This document shows, in pieces, positions 18,307 through 28,500 of a DNA stretch of 64,000 bases. How positions within the stretch are numbered: the first letter of the stretch is position 1; every line of letters starts with the position of its first letter. Source of the stretch: DATFVA01 sp963774455 (lineage in GTDB: Bacteria; Bacteroidota; Ignavibacteria; Ignavibacteriales; Ignavibacteriaceae); NCBI GenBank assembly GCA_963774455.1, contig CAVZFD010000005.1, positions 186,001 through 250,000 on the forward strand. The letters are read 5' to 3'. Under the pieces are notes generated by a model. That model searched no databases. It was not told where the DNA came from and worked only from the letters and a program-made list of their open reading frames with translations. A program made the translations under genes and the position numbers.

Positions 18307-20409
18307 ATGAATACCTTGTTTCTCACACATAACTTTAAATTCCGGCTTTTTATGGGAGTTGCGGTAGTCTTATTCTTCTATAAGTTATTTATTTCGGCGG
18401 GTGATTCAGCAGGATATACTGTTATAAATGAAATCCTGGTAGCATTAACTGTTATTTCTCTTATTGTGTACCTGATTGAACTTATGGGTTACAAAAAAAT
18501 CAACCCGATCTCGATGGTGATGAATGTTGGAATATTAAATGCAATCATATTTTTTATGATCAGTTTTTCGGGTTTGATCCTTAACCTCTTCTTTGATAAC
18601 CTACAGGGACAATCGAGCCTGTTGTTCAGGATAATCAGTTTCTTTTACGTATTCCTTATTCTAAGTTTTCTTGCTTATATGTTTCTCACATTCAGGGAGT
18701 TGTTTTTCCTGAAACAGAACAGGAACCTGAATACTTATTTCAACACCATGGTCGTTTTTTTTATACTGACCTCACTTTCATCGGCTTTTGATAAGTTACC
18801 TGACTTTTCATTCATAAAAAACACCTTCTTTATTATCTCGATTTTATTGATAGCAATAAATTCTGTAAGGATTTCATGGATAGCCTTTCTCCAGAAGAAA
18901 GAAAAAGTTTACCTGCTTATTATATCGGTGGTTATAGCTGTCCTCTTCATTGTGAACCTGGTGAACAACAGCGGTGAAAATATCCATTTTCATATGCTCG
19001 AGTCTTTTTCACCTTCACTGGCTCAGTTCCTCAATATCCTGATGATATATGGAGCGATTTATTTTAGTGTATTGTTTTTTACAACTTTATTTCACATTCC
19101 CACGGCCGAGGCGTACGACAGGAAAGCCCAGGAAGTGTCATCCCTCCAGTATTTCAGCAAACTTATAACAGAAGTTCTGGATTTTGATGACCTGGCAGGG
19201 ACGGTAACGGATATCGCTACAAAGGTTTGTAATGCAGATGCTGCCTGGATATTGTGGAGCGAAGAAAAAGAGTTTACAACTATTGCTCACAAGAACGTCG
19301 GTTACCTGGATGCACGGGAAGTGTCAAACTTTATTCATAAAAAAATAAAGAACAGGCCGTTTAAGGGGGCGGAGATCTTTCCACTTGATAATTTCGAGAG
19401 ACTTTCACAGACAGGCGACAAATATTTGAGTGTAGCAGTTTCACCCCTGAAGATCCATAATGAGGTGAAAGGATATCTCGTAGTTGCAAGGAAAGGTACT
19501 TCCATATTTAATGACGAAGATATTAACGCAATTAATACATTCTCTGATTATGCCACAGTTGCAATAGATAACTCAAGACTGGTGAAGGAATCGATTGAAA
19601 AAGAAAGACTTGAAAAAGAGCTCGATGTTGCCCGTGAAATCCAGCGTAAGATTCTTCCATCAGTACATCCTGCTTACAAGGGATTGGAAATATCAAGCGT
19701 CTTTATACCCGCTTTTGAGGTTGGGGGAGATTATTATGATTTTTTCGAGATCAGTGAGAATAAGCTTGGTTTTGTAATAGCCGATGTTTCGGGAAAAGGT
19801 ATATCAGCCGCATTTATTATGGCTGAGGTGAAAGGAATTTTTGAATCGCTTTCAAGAACAATCACCAGACCAAAGGATATTTTAATAAGCGCGAATAAGA
19901 TCCTTAAACGCACACTCGACAGAAGCAGTTTTGTAAGCGCGGCTTATGGTATAATCGACAGGGAAAAGGAAACACTGACTATTTCAAGGGCGGGACACTG
20001 CCCGATAATACTGATCCGTAACGGGATCGCTGAGACTATTCGTCCTTCAGGTATTGGTTTGGGTTTAAATTTTACAGAGCATTTTGATAATTCCCTGGAC
20101 GAAACGAGGATCAGCCTGGATGACGGCGACCTGATCGTCCTTTACACAGATGGTATTACGGAAGCAAAAGATACCAATCTTGAAGATTTCGGGATGAACA
20201 AATTTGAAGAAATATTAGTAGAAAATTCCAAATCAACTCCTGATGAAATAGCTAATAAGGTCATCAGGGAAGTTACAGTTTTTTCACAGAGTCATTCACA
20301 ATATGATGATATAACTCTGGTAATTTTTAAGTGGAAATCGATAATTAAATCAGACGGAGAAAAAGAATGGCAGAATTCAGCACTTCCATTAAAGATAAAG
20401 GAAATGTAA
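18307..20409 (+). CDS. Multi-pass membrane GAF-SpoIIE (PP2C) phosphatase
   Basis: The 700-residue protein has about eight membrane segments in residues 10-260, a GAF-like domain (about 275-430), a short coiled coil (EKERLEKELDVAREIQRKI) and a SpoIIE/RsbU PP2C domain to about 690. The catalytic motifs are intact: VGGDYYDFF, IADVSGKGISA, AGHCPIILI, LYTDGITEA and YDDITLVIF. It should dephosphorylate STAS proteins such as the next gene product. The STAS gene starts 43 bp before this gene's stop, which suggests translational coupling. Confidence 0.9.
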   Translation: MNTLFLTHNFKFRLFMGVAVVLFFYKLFISAGDSAGYTVINEILVALTVISLIVYLIELMGYKKINPISMVMNVGILNAIIFFMISFSGLILNLFFDNLQGQSSLLFRIISFFYVFLILSFLAYMFLTFRELFFLKQNRNLNTYFNTMVVFFILTSLSSAFDKLPDFSFIKNTFFIISILLIAINSVRISWIAFLQKKEKVYLLIISVVIAVLFIVNLVNNSGENIHFHMLESFSPSLAQFLNILMIYGAIYFSVLFFTTLFHIPTAEAYDRKAQEVSSLQYFSKLITEVLDFDDLAGTVTDIATKVCNADAAWILWSEEKEFTTIAHKNVGYLDAREVSNFIHKKIKNRPFKGAEIFPLDNFERLSQTGDKYLSVAVSPLKIHNEVKGYLVVARKGTSIFNDEDINAINTFSDYATVAIDNSRLVKESIEKERLEKELDVAREIQRKILPSVHPAYKGLEISSVFIPAFEVGGDYYDFFEISENKLGFVIADVSGKGISAAFIMAEVKGIFESLSRTITRPKDILISANKILKRTLDRSSFVSAAYGIIDREKETLTISRAGHCPIILIRNGIAETIRPSGIGLGLNFTEHFDNSLDETRISLDDGDLIVLYTDGITEAKDTNLEDFGMNKFEEILVENSKSTPDEIANKVIREVTVFSQSHSQYDDITLVIFKWKSIIKSDGEKEWQNSALPLKIKEM

Positions 20410-20738
20410 GCGTAATATACCTCAATGGATATCTTGATGCACATACGGCTCCTCAGCTTGAAAATAATTTTTCAGAGTTGATTGACAAGGATAAATATAA
20501 TATTGTTGTCAACTTTGAGGATCTGAATTATATAAGCAGTGCTGGACTGGGTGTTTTCATGGCCTATATTGAAAAGATCAGGGAAAATGAGGGCGATATA
20601 AAACTTTCGGCTATGAGCGATAAGGTATTTAATATATTCGATCTCCTTGGCTTTCCTTTACTTTACGAGATCTTTAAATCGGAAGACGAAGCCATAAATA
20701 AATTCAAAGAGACCGGAAACGTTGAAGACAAGAAATAA
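20367..20738 (+). CDS. STAS-domain anti-sigma-factor antagonist (RsbV-like)
   Basis: This is a single 123-residue STAS domain with phospho-acceptor loop DLNYISSAGLGVF near residues 50-62. A GGAG site precedes the ATG. The gene overlaps the upstream phosphatase by 43 bp and the downstream kinase by 17 bp, making a tightly coupled trio of phosphatase, substrate and kinase. Phosphorylation by the kinase and dephosphorylation by one or more of the SpoIIE proteins is the expected cycle; pairings are inferred from order. Confidence 0.9.
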   Translation: MAEFSTSIKDKGNVSVIYLNGYLDAHTAPQLENNFSELIDKDKYNIVVNFEDLNYISSAGLGVFMAYIEKIRENEGDIKLSAMSDKVFNIFDLLGFPLLYEIFKSEDEAINKFKETGNVEDKK

Positions 20739-21171
20739 AATAGATAAAGAACTCAGGATTTTCAGCAAAACGGAAAATCTTTCAGTTATCCGTGAATTCA
20801 TCCAATCCGCTGCAGCGCAGGTTGGAATGAAACCCGGTGTAACTGAGGACGTAATGCTTGCCGTGGATGAGGCCTGCACCAATATTATTAAACATGCTTA
20901 TAAATCTCTTCCTGATGGTGAAATACTCGTTAAGCTGAAGTATTCTGATCATAAACTGACGATAAATATCGTTGACTATGGAAATTCATTTCATCCGGAA
21001 AATGTTCCTGATCCCGATCTGCAGAAGTACTATAGGCAGCACAGGGTTGGAGGCCTCGGGATGTACCTGATGAAAACCCTGATGGATGAGGTGCGATATA
21101 ATTCAATTCCCGGTAAGTATAACGAAGTCTGTCTCACAAAGTATCTAAATAATACCCCTCAGCATGGATGA
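20722..21171 (+). CDS. RsbW-like anti-sigma serine kinase (HATPase)
   Basis: The 149-residue GHKL ATPase has N-box DEACTNIIKHAY near residues 52-63 and glycine motif GGLGMYLMKTLMDEV near 112-126. The G1 box reads DYGNSFHPE rather than the usual DxGxGF, a mild divergence. The TTG start overlaps the STAS gene by 17 bp. Family members phosphorylate their STAS antagonist and bind a sigma factor or another output protein. No sigma-B-type gene is adjacent, so the output may lie elsewhere. Confidence 0.88.
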   Translation: MKTRNKIDKELRIFSKTENLSVIREFIQSAAAQVGMKPGVTEDVMLAVDEACTNIIKHAYKSLPDGEILVKLKYSDHKLTINIVDYGNSFHPENVPDPDLQKYYRQHRVGGLGMYLMKTLMDEVRYNSIPGKYNEVCLTKYLNNTPQHG

Positions 21172-22843
21172 TACAGAAAATATCAAAATCAAAAGAAATC
21201 TTACAGCCCTGGTTGAATTCAGCCGCATTATAAATTCCAGCACAGATCTTGACTTCATCATAAACAACATCCTTCTTACCTGCATGGGAAAATTCCTTGC
21301 CACTAAAGGTTTATTTGCTCTAAATGTAAATGGTAAACTTAAAATTCATTCCTCTAAAGGCATTCCAAAAGAAACGCTGAAAAAATTTCCGGATTCGGGA
21401 AATGTGGAGAAGTTTTTTGATGATGAAGAATACAGACTGTACCCGGGACTGGGCGAGCTGTGTGCTGCGGAAAAAGTAATCTCTTCGGATAAAGTACTTG
21501 GTATCATCTGCCTTGGGGAGAAACTGAATAAGACGATTTATTCAGCGGACGACCGGGAATTTCTCAGAACAATTTTAAATATTTCCTCTACTGCAATCCA
21601 GAATTCGGTTGTCATAAATGAGCTGAAAAAAGTTAACCGCATCCTCGACTCAAGGCTGCACAGATTAAACTCTCTCTTTGAATTAAGTAAAGAGTTTGCC
21701 ATGTTCTCCGAATCATCGCGGGTAGCCAGGCTCCTTGTTTACTCGGTTATAGGTCAGTTGTTTGTGTCAAAGTTTGCGGTTATTACTTTCGAAAATACAG
21801 GTGCGGAAATCCTTGAATCAAAAATGGATAATGAAAAGCTTCTCGAAGTCATTTCCAGGAATAAACTTCGCCAGCTTGAATCCGCTATAACCGGGGACGG
21901 AATTTCAAAAAAATATTCTGACCTGAAAAATCTCGGGGTTGAGCTTGTAGTGCCAATGCAGATTCAGGGCGACACTAAAGGTCTGATCTTTCTCGGTAGG
22001 AGGATCAATAATCAGGGTTATTCGGAAGCTGATATTGAATATGTTTATTCTGTCGGCAGCCTTGCAATTATTTCTCTGGAGAATAAAAGGCTGTTCATTG
22101 AAGAGCTTGAAAAAAAGAAACTTGAAGATGAACTGGATATCGCCAGGGATATTCAAAAAAACCTGCTTCCGCATTCAATACCTGAATTTAATAATTTTGA
22201 GATCTCTGCAATTAACGTATCCTCCCGGCAGGTAGGCGGCGATTATTACGACCTTATCAGGCTTGACGATAATAGTGTCTGTGTAGCGATTGCTGACGTT
22301 TCGGGCAAAGGAGTTCCCGCCGCCCTGCTCATGGCAAACCTGCAGGCATTTTTAAAGACCATTGTGAGGCACGGGATGGCACTGGATGAGGCTACCGGTT
22401 TGATAAACGATCTTGTTAGTGAAAATACTTCGGATGGCAAGTTCATCACATTTTTCTGGGGCGTCCTTGATGATGCAGGTAAAAAGTTAACTTATGTCAA
22501 TGCAGGTCATAACCCTCCGCTGCTGATAAGAAAAGGCAAAATCATTAAACTTACCTTAGGAGGAATAATTCTTGGCGTCATGAAAACAATTACTCCTTAT
22601 GAATATCAAAAGATTGGTCTTGAAAAGGATGATGTAATAATTATGTTTACGGATGGCGTTTCTGAAGCGATGAATAAAGCGGGAGAGGAGTTTTCTGATG
22701 TGAGACTTGAAGAAATTGCCAGAAGAATCTCCCATCTATCTTCCACGGATATACTTCAGGAAATCAGGCAGGAAGTACTTAGTTTTACTTCCGGTGCCGT
22801 TCAATCAGATGATATAACCCTGATGGTGATTAAAGCGAAATAA
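21164..22843 (+). CDS. Soluble GAF-GAF-SpoIIE phosphatase
   Basis: The 559-residue protein has no membrane segment. Two GAF-like domains (about 10-145 and 165-310) are joined by a helix to a PP2C domain (about 335-557). The PP2C domain carries VGGDYYDLI, IADVSGKGVPAALL, NAGHNPPLLI, MFTDGVSEA and SDDITLMVI. It starts 8 bp before the kinase gene's stop. It probably senses a cytoplasmic cue and acts on one of the STAS proteins. Confidence 0.9.
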   Translation: MDDTENIKIKRNLTALVEFSRIINSSTDLDFIINNILLTCMGKFLATKGLFALNVNGKLKIHSSKGIPKETLKKFPDSGNVEKFFDDEEYRLYPGLGELCAAEKVISSDKVLGIICLGEKLNKTIYSADDREFLRTILNISSTAIQNSVVINELKKVNRILDSRLHRLNSLFELSKEFAMFSESSRVARLLVYSVIGQLFVSKFAVITFENTGAEILESKMDNEKLLEVISRNKLRQLESAITGDGISKKYSDLKNLGVELVVPMQIQGDTKGLIFLGRRINNQGYSEADIEYVYSVGSLAIISLENKRLFIEELEKKKLEDELDIARDIQKNLLPHSIPEFNNFEISAINVSSRQVGGDYYDLIRLDDNSVCVAIADVSGKGVPAALLMANLQAFLKTIVRHGMALDEATGLINDLVSENTSDGKFITFFWGVLDDAGKKLTYVNAGHNPPLLIRKGKIIKLTLGGIILGVMKTITPYEYQKIGLEKDDVIIMFTDGVSEAMNKAGEEFSDVRLEEIARRISHLSSTDILQEIRQEVLSFTSGAVQSDDITLMVIKAK

Positions 22844-22904
22844 TTGAGTATTTTTTGATAAATATTTCCCCCTGTTTTTTTAATAAAAGAGAAGCGATAA
22901 CTCA

Positions 22905-25454
22905 GTGGATCCGGTAAAAAAATATTTGATCAGATTCAGAACGAAGATCATTATTATCATGAGTCTTTTTCTCATCCTTCTGGCTCTTGGGAATATTGTT
23001 ATTATCTCCACTGTCAATCCCACCTCCAATGATGAATGTCTCTGGTATCCGGTTAAAACGAGTGACTCTCTTGCAATCATGTTTGAAAACGTGAAAGTTA
23101 ACGGGGTTACCTGGAATGCGGGTATTCGCGACGGCGATTATCTTATTTCAATTAATGGAAAAAGAATAAATGAACCGATGCAGGCACAGAGCATTCTTAA
23201 TAAGATTGAGGCCGGAGACTATGCGAGGTACACCGTTAAAAAGAAAAACGGTGAACTTTTTGATACAAAGGTTTACATAAAGAAGCTGATAAATTTCTCC
23301 CTGCTTGGCATTTGTCTGCTTGGGTTTTTCTGGCAGATTATAGCTTTTATAGTACTGATGGCTAAACCCGACGGAAGGGTGCAGAGGGTTTTTTATGCTG
23401 TCGGAGCTACTTTAATCCTTATGCTTCTCTTCAATTATCAAACGCTTCCATTCGTTATGGGAATACTTCCGCTTTTGTTACTGCTTGATTTTCTGAATAC
23501 AGGCGGAATGATATACGGACCATTTCTTATCCTTCATTTTTTCTGGATATTTCCGCATGAATACAATTTTGTGAAAAAGAAGGCTGTTAATTATTCTCTT
23601 TATCTTCTGCCTGCGGTTATTCTGATAGGAGTGATCATATACCGCTTTTTATTTGTTTATGACATGCCGGGCAGAAATCTGTATTATGAAAAATTCTTTA
23701 ATATCGTAAATATAGCTCTTGGTGCCGCTTTCCTTACAGGTTTTATTTCGCTGCTGGTAAATTATTTCAGACTAAAAACCGCTAAGGAAAGGAAACCTCT
23801 TTCCCTAATTCTCGTCTCATATTTCCTGGCAATACTTGTTATAGTTTACACCAGGTTCATTGCACCGGCGATTTCCGATACGATATATAATTCACCTGAA
23901 TTTTATATGCCGATCATCGTTCTCTTTATTCTCCCTGTATCATTCGGCTATTCGATTTTCAAGTACCAGCTGATGGATGTCAGCGTAGTAATCAAGAATA
24001 CTATAATATACGGAGCGGCTACGATAAGTATTGCCGCCGTGTATTTTCTGGTCATTTACCTGATCGGACAGATAATTAGCACAGCTATAGGTACAGAGTA
24101 TAAAGGTGTAATTGCTGGAATAATTTTTATAATATTTGCCCTTATCTTTCAATCTACCAAGAATAAATTTCAGGATTTTCTTACTGAAAAGTTTTATCCT
24201 GAACAGTTTGCCTACCAGAAGATCCTGGTAAGTTTCAGCAATGATATCACTACCGTTGTAGGATTGGAAAATATCCTTGATACGATGACCACAACTTTCG
24301 TGGAGTCATTGAGGATAAATACTTTCGGAATAATGCTTTATGACAACAAAGAAGAGGAATTTACGCTTGTCCGGAGCATAAGGATTGAAACGAAACATTT
24401 GAAGATTCCCGCGATAAATGTTCAAAAAGTAATTGCGGAGAAAAATGCAACCACAAAATCTCCTGCTATAGAGGAAGAAGACCTTCAGAGAGCTTTTCCC
24501 GTGGGATATAAGACGCTTACAGAGGCAGGCATTTATACCATTATACCCATGATCATAAAACAAAAGCTTATAGGCCTAATGCTGATTGGATTAAAACACT
24601 CCGGAGCCAGGTTTGCAGGCAAGGATCTTGATCTGCTCTATGCAGTTGCCAATCAGTCTGCTATTGCAGTAGAAAATGCGAGACTTTATAAAACCGAAGC
24701 TGAGAAAATAAAGATTGAAAGAGACCTCGACCTGGCAAGGAAAATTCAGCAAAGTCTTCTCCCTAAGGAAATCCCCGCCATTAAAGGTCTGGATATTTCG
24801 GGTGAAATGATACCCGCCCAGCAGGTAGGAGGCGACTATTTTGATCTCATTCCTATTGGCGACGATAAGTTATTTGTTGTTGTCGGAGATGTTTCGGGTA
24901 AAGGATTGTCAGCTTCACTTTATATGACCAGGCTGCAGACAATGATCGAATCCGCGTGCAGACCCGGCAGAGAACCCAAAGATATCCTGATAGAAATTAA
25001 TAGAAGAATTTATGAATCTATGGAGCGAAACTGGTTTGTTACCATGACACTTGCACTTTTTGATATGCAGAAGAACAAGGTGAAATTCTGCAGGGCTGGA
25101 CATATGCCTGTATTCGCTGCAAAAAACGGCACAGTAAATAGATATAGAACAATAGGACTTGGTATAGGTTTGGAGAGGGGAATTATTTTTGAAAAAACAT
25201 TGTGTGAAGAGGAAGTTCAGCTTAACCCCGATCAGATATTTGCATTTTTTTCAGACGGGGTAACAGAAGCAATGAATGAAAAAATGGATCTCTTCGGCGA
25301 AGATAACCTGGTTGAACTGCTTATCAATAAATCAGGATACAACAGCTGTGATATTTTGGAGGACGTCTGGAAAAGCATTAAAGAATACAGGGGAGGGGCA
25401 GAAGTTAATGATGATATGACACTTGTGCTTGTGAAGATAACGTCCTTACACTAA
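22905..25454 (+). CDS. PDZ - membrane - GAF - SpoIIE phosphatase
   Basis: The 849-residue product starts at GTG. A first membrane segment (residues about 14-34) is followed by an extracytoplasmic PDZ-like domain (about 45-125; GIRDGDYLISINGKRI). About seven further membrane segments follow (to about 410), then a GAF domain (about 435-600) and a SpoIIE PP2C domain (about 620-845). The PP2C motifs are VGGDYFDLI, VGDVSGKGLSA, RAGHMPVF, FFSDGVTEA and NDDMTLVLV. A PDZ domain facing the periplasm could sense free C-termini of misfolded envelope proteins, as in DegS; this is inference. Confidence 0.87.
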   Translation: MDPVKKYLIRFRTKIIIIMSLFLILLALGNIVIISTVNPTSNDECLWYPVKTSDSLAIMFENVKVNGVTWNAGIRDGDYLISINGKRINEPMQAQSILNKIEAGDYARYTVKKKNGELFDTKVYIKKLINFSLLGICLLGFFWQIIAFIVLMAKPDGRVQRVFYAVGATLILMLLFNYQTLPFVMGILPLLLLLDFLNTGGMIYGPFLILHFFWIFPHEYNFVKKKAVNYSLYLLPAVILIGVIIYRFLFVYDMPGRNLYYEKFFNIVNIALGAAFLTGFISLLVNYFRLKTAKERKPLSLILVSYFLAILVIVYTRFIAPAISDTIYNSPEFYMPIIVLFILPVSFGYSIFKYQLMDVSVVIKNTIIYGAATISIAAVYFLVIYLIGQIISTAIGTEYKGVIAGIIFIIFALIFQSTKNKFQDFLTEKFYPEQFAYQKILVSFSNDITTVVGLENILDTMTTTFVESLRINTFGIMLYDNKEEEFTLVRSIRIETKHLKIPAINVQKVIAEKNATTKSPAIEEEDLQRAFPVGYKTLTEAGIYTIIPMIIKQKLIGLMLIGLKHSGARFAGKDLDLLYAVANQSAIAVENARLYKTEAEKIKIERDLDLARKIQQSLLPKEIPAIKGLDISGEMIPAQQVGGDYFDLIPIGDDKLFVVVGDVSGKGLSASLYMTRLQTMIESACRPGREPKDILIEINRRIYESMERNWFVTMTLALFDMQKNKVKFCRAGHMPVFAAKNGTVNRYRTIGLGIGLERGIIFEKTLCEEEVQLNPDQIFAFFSDGVTEAMNEKMDLFGEDNLVELLINKSGYNSCDILEDVWKSIKEYRGGAEVNDDMTLVLVKITSLH

Positions 25455-25587
25455 TAATGAGGGCCGTCCTAAGTTCTCAAAATGAGAATATCCCTTCTAA
25501 TTTTTAATTGAAAGATAATATTTCAGCTGATTCTGGCACTAATTGTGTCACTTAAAGGGACAAAATGGAATTATCATAAGGAATTTG

Positions 25588-28500
25588 ATGATTTTTCAAT
25601 ACTTTCGTTCAATACGGGTATTATTTTCCGTTTATCTCGGTATAATCCTCCTCTTCATTTACCTGGGTTTACATTTTTACCAGGGAGATAAAGCCAGAGA
25701 ATCAGCCGAAAGATCCCGTGAACTGGGCTCAATCGCCAGGTTAAAGTACTCCGCCCTGCTGCAATGGTACACAGAACGATATGCCGACGCCCGCTACATA
25801 TTCTCAAATGAAAGTCTTTACCGGATATTAAATTCGTCCCGTTCTTCGACGGGCGATTCCTCGGAGGTTGTCCCTCTAATATATTCGATTTATAGGAATC
25901 ACGATTATTCCAACCTGTTCTTAATGGATCCTTCCACCAATGATATTCTTAACCTTAATCCCAATGGTTCTGACGATATTTTGAAGGATTCGCTGAATGC
26001 CGCATTAAAGGACAACCGGATTGTTAATTCTGATTTTTATATCGATAAAAATCTTAACAAACCCTGCCTTGACATCTACATTCCCATTTCACTTTCAAAT
26101 AGGCGTAAGGTTGCTATTGTCCTTAAAGTTGATCCTTACAAGATTTTGTTTCCCTCTGTTTCCAGCTGGTATATAGACGCTTCTTCAGGAGAGTCACTTA
26201 TAGTGACCGCCTCCTCCGACAGCATATATTATTTTACTCCGCTCAAGTTTTATCATAATACAGCGCAAATATTAAAAAAACCGTTAACTGATTTCGACCT
26301 TCCGGCTGCGAAGGTAATTAATGGCGCCAGGGGAGTTGTCTCAGCAAAAGATTACAGGGGAACAGATGTACTTGCTGATGTACACAGGTTTGAAAACACT
26401 CCCTGGTACCTGGTTACGAAGATGGACCTCTCAGAAATTTATGAACCTGTCACTACAAATACGCTTAACAACCTGCTTATAATGGGACTGCTCATTTCCC
26501 TGGGCGGAATTCTGCTTTTGTATTACTACACCAGGTCTAATTACAACAACCTCAGGAATATATCAAATATAGAAAAGAAATTTAAAAACATCTTCAATAA
26601 TGCTACCGAAGCAATTATTATACTAAATAAGGAACAGATCATTGACTGTAATCCCGGAGCAGAAAAATTATATGGTCTTCCCAGAAAAAAAATCATCGGT
26701 AAAAGTCCCGGAAGTCTCTCCCCCGAATATCAACCCGGACATAAACGTTCTAAAGAATTGGCCTCAGAATTACTAGGTAAAGTACTGGAAGGGGAGCCTC
26801 AGAAATTTGAGTGGATACATATAAATAACGGCAACCCTATTTATACAGACGTGAATCTTGTGGAAATTGAGGTCGATGGAGAAAAACTTGTTGCGGGTTT
26901 CTTACATGACATCAGCGAGCGTAAACTGATGGAAGATGCTCTTTATGAATCAGAAAAAATGTACAGGTTAATTTTTGATTCTGCCCCGGTAGGAATCTAC
27001 CAGTCTACCCCTGAAGGTAAAGTTATAAAAGCAAATAAAGCCCTGGCAGAACTTCTCGGGTACGGATCAGCAGAAGAACTGTGCAGAGTGGCCATTTCTG
27101 ATATATACCTGGATAAAAAGGACAGACAGACCTTAATTAATGAGTTTGAACCGACAGGTACAGTTTCTGATAGGGAGGTTCAGTGGAAGAAAAAGGACGG
27201 AAACGTTATCTGGATTCAGCTGAATGCATTTGCCGTTAAGGATGATAATGGAAAAACGAAGCATTTTGAAGGATATGTACGCGATATTACCAGCAGAAAG
27301 CTCGCGGAAAACAAATTAAAGGAAAGCGAAGCACAATACAGGGATCTGGTTGAGAATATTAATGATATTGTTTTTTCTCTGAATCATGAGGGCATAATAA
27401 CATTTATTAGTTCGGCAGTGGAAAAATTCACCGGATATAAAATTGAAGAACTCATTGGGAAACCATTCAAAGGATTTATATATCCCGGTGATCTTCCTCT
27501 TGCAGTAAAAAACTTTCACAATCTTTCTGCTAAAAAGTCTGCTCTCAGCGAATACAGGTTAATAACAAAATCAGGTGAACTCAGATGTTTTAGTGCGTCC
27601 AGTACTGGTATCTTTGATCAGAACGAATTTGTAGGAATCAGGGGTATACTTACAGATATAAGTGAGAAGCGGGAGGCCGATGAAAAGCTGAAAATTCAGA
27701 CACATCTGTTGAATGAAACACAGCACCTGGCCAGGCTGGGAAGCTGGGAGCATGATTACGGGAAGAATCGCGTATTCTGGTCGGATGAGATTTATGAGAT
27801 CTTGGGGACAGAAAAAGAATGGCTGGGGAGTACTGAAGACGCATTCTATGAGTTTGTGCATAAGGATGATCTTAATTCGCTCCTTTCAGCTTATGATGAT
27901 TCCAGGAACGAGGGGGGAATGGATGGATTCGAACTTGAACACCGTATCGTAAGAAAGGATAACGGGCGTGTACGATTTGTATATCAGGAATGCAGGCATT
28001 TCAGAAATTCTGAAGGAAAAATTGTACGCTCAATAGGAATGCTGCAGGATATTACGGAGAGAGTTGTTGCCGGCAAACATATTCAGACTTTGACAAAAGC
28101 TGTCGAACAGAGTCCTGTTTGTGTTGTTATAACTGATCTGGATGGAAATATCCAGTATGTAAACAATAAGTTTTCTGAAGTTACAGGATATTCCCTGAAT
28201 GAAGTAATTAATAAAAATCCCAGGATACTAAAATCGGGAACCCAGGGTGATGAATTCTATAAAGAACTCTGGAAAACCATACTTTCCGGAAACACCTGGT
28301 CGGGCGAGCTTCACAATAAGAAAAAGAACGGTGAATTGTACTGGGAATATGCAATAATATCTCCAATAGTAGATGCAGGCGGAAAAATTTTGAACTTTGT
28401 TGCGGTTAAGGAAGATATAACCGAAAAGAAGAAGATGATTGAAGACCTTGTTGAGGCAAAGAATAAAGCTGAAGAATCCAACAGGCTTAAATCCAGTTTC

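Noticed and set aside
25543..25587. TTG start adding 15 residues to the hybrid kinase
   Set aside because: The added residues are unlike a membrane-protein N-terminus, and an AAGGA site fits the ATG at 25588.
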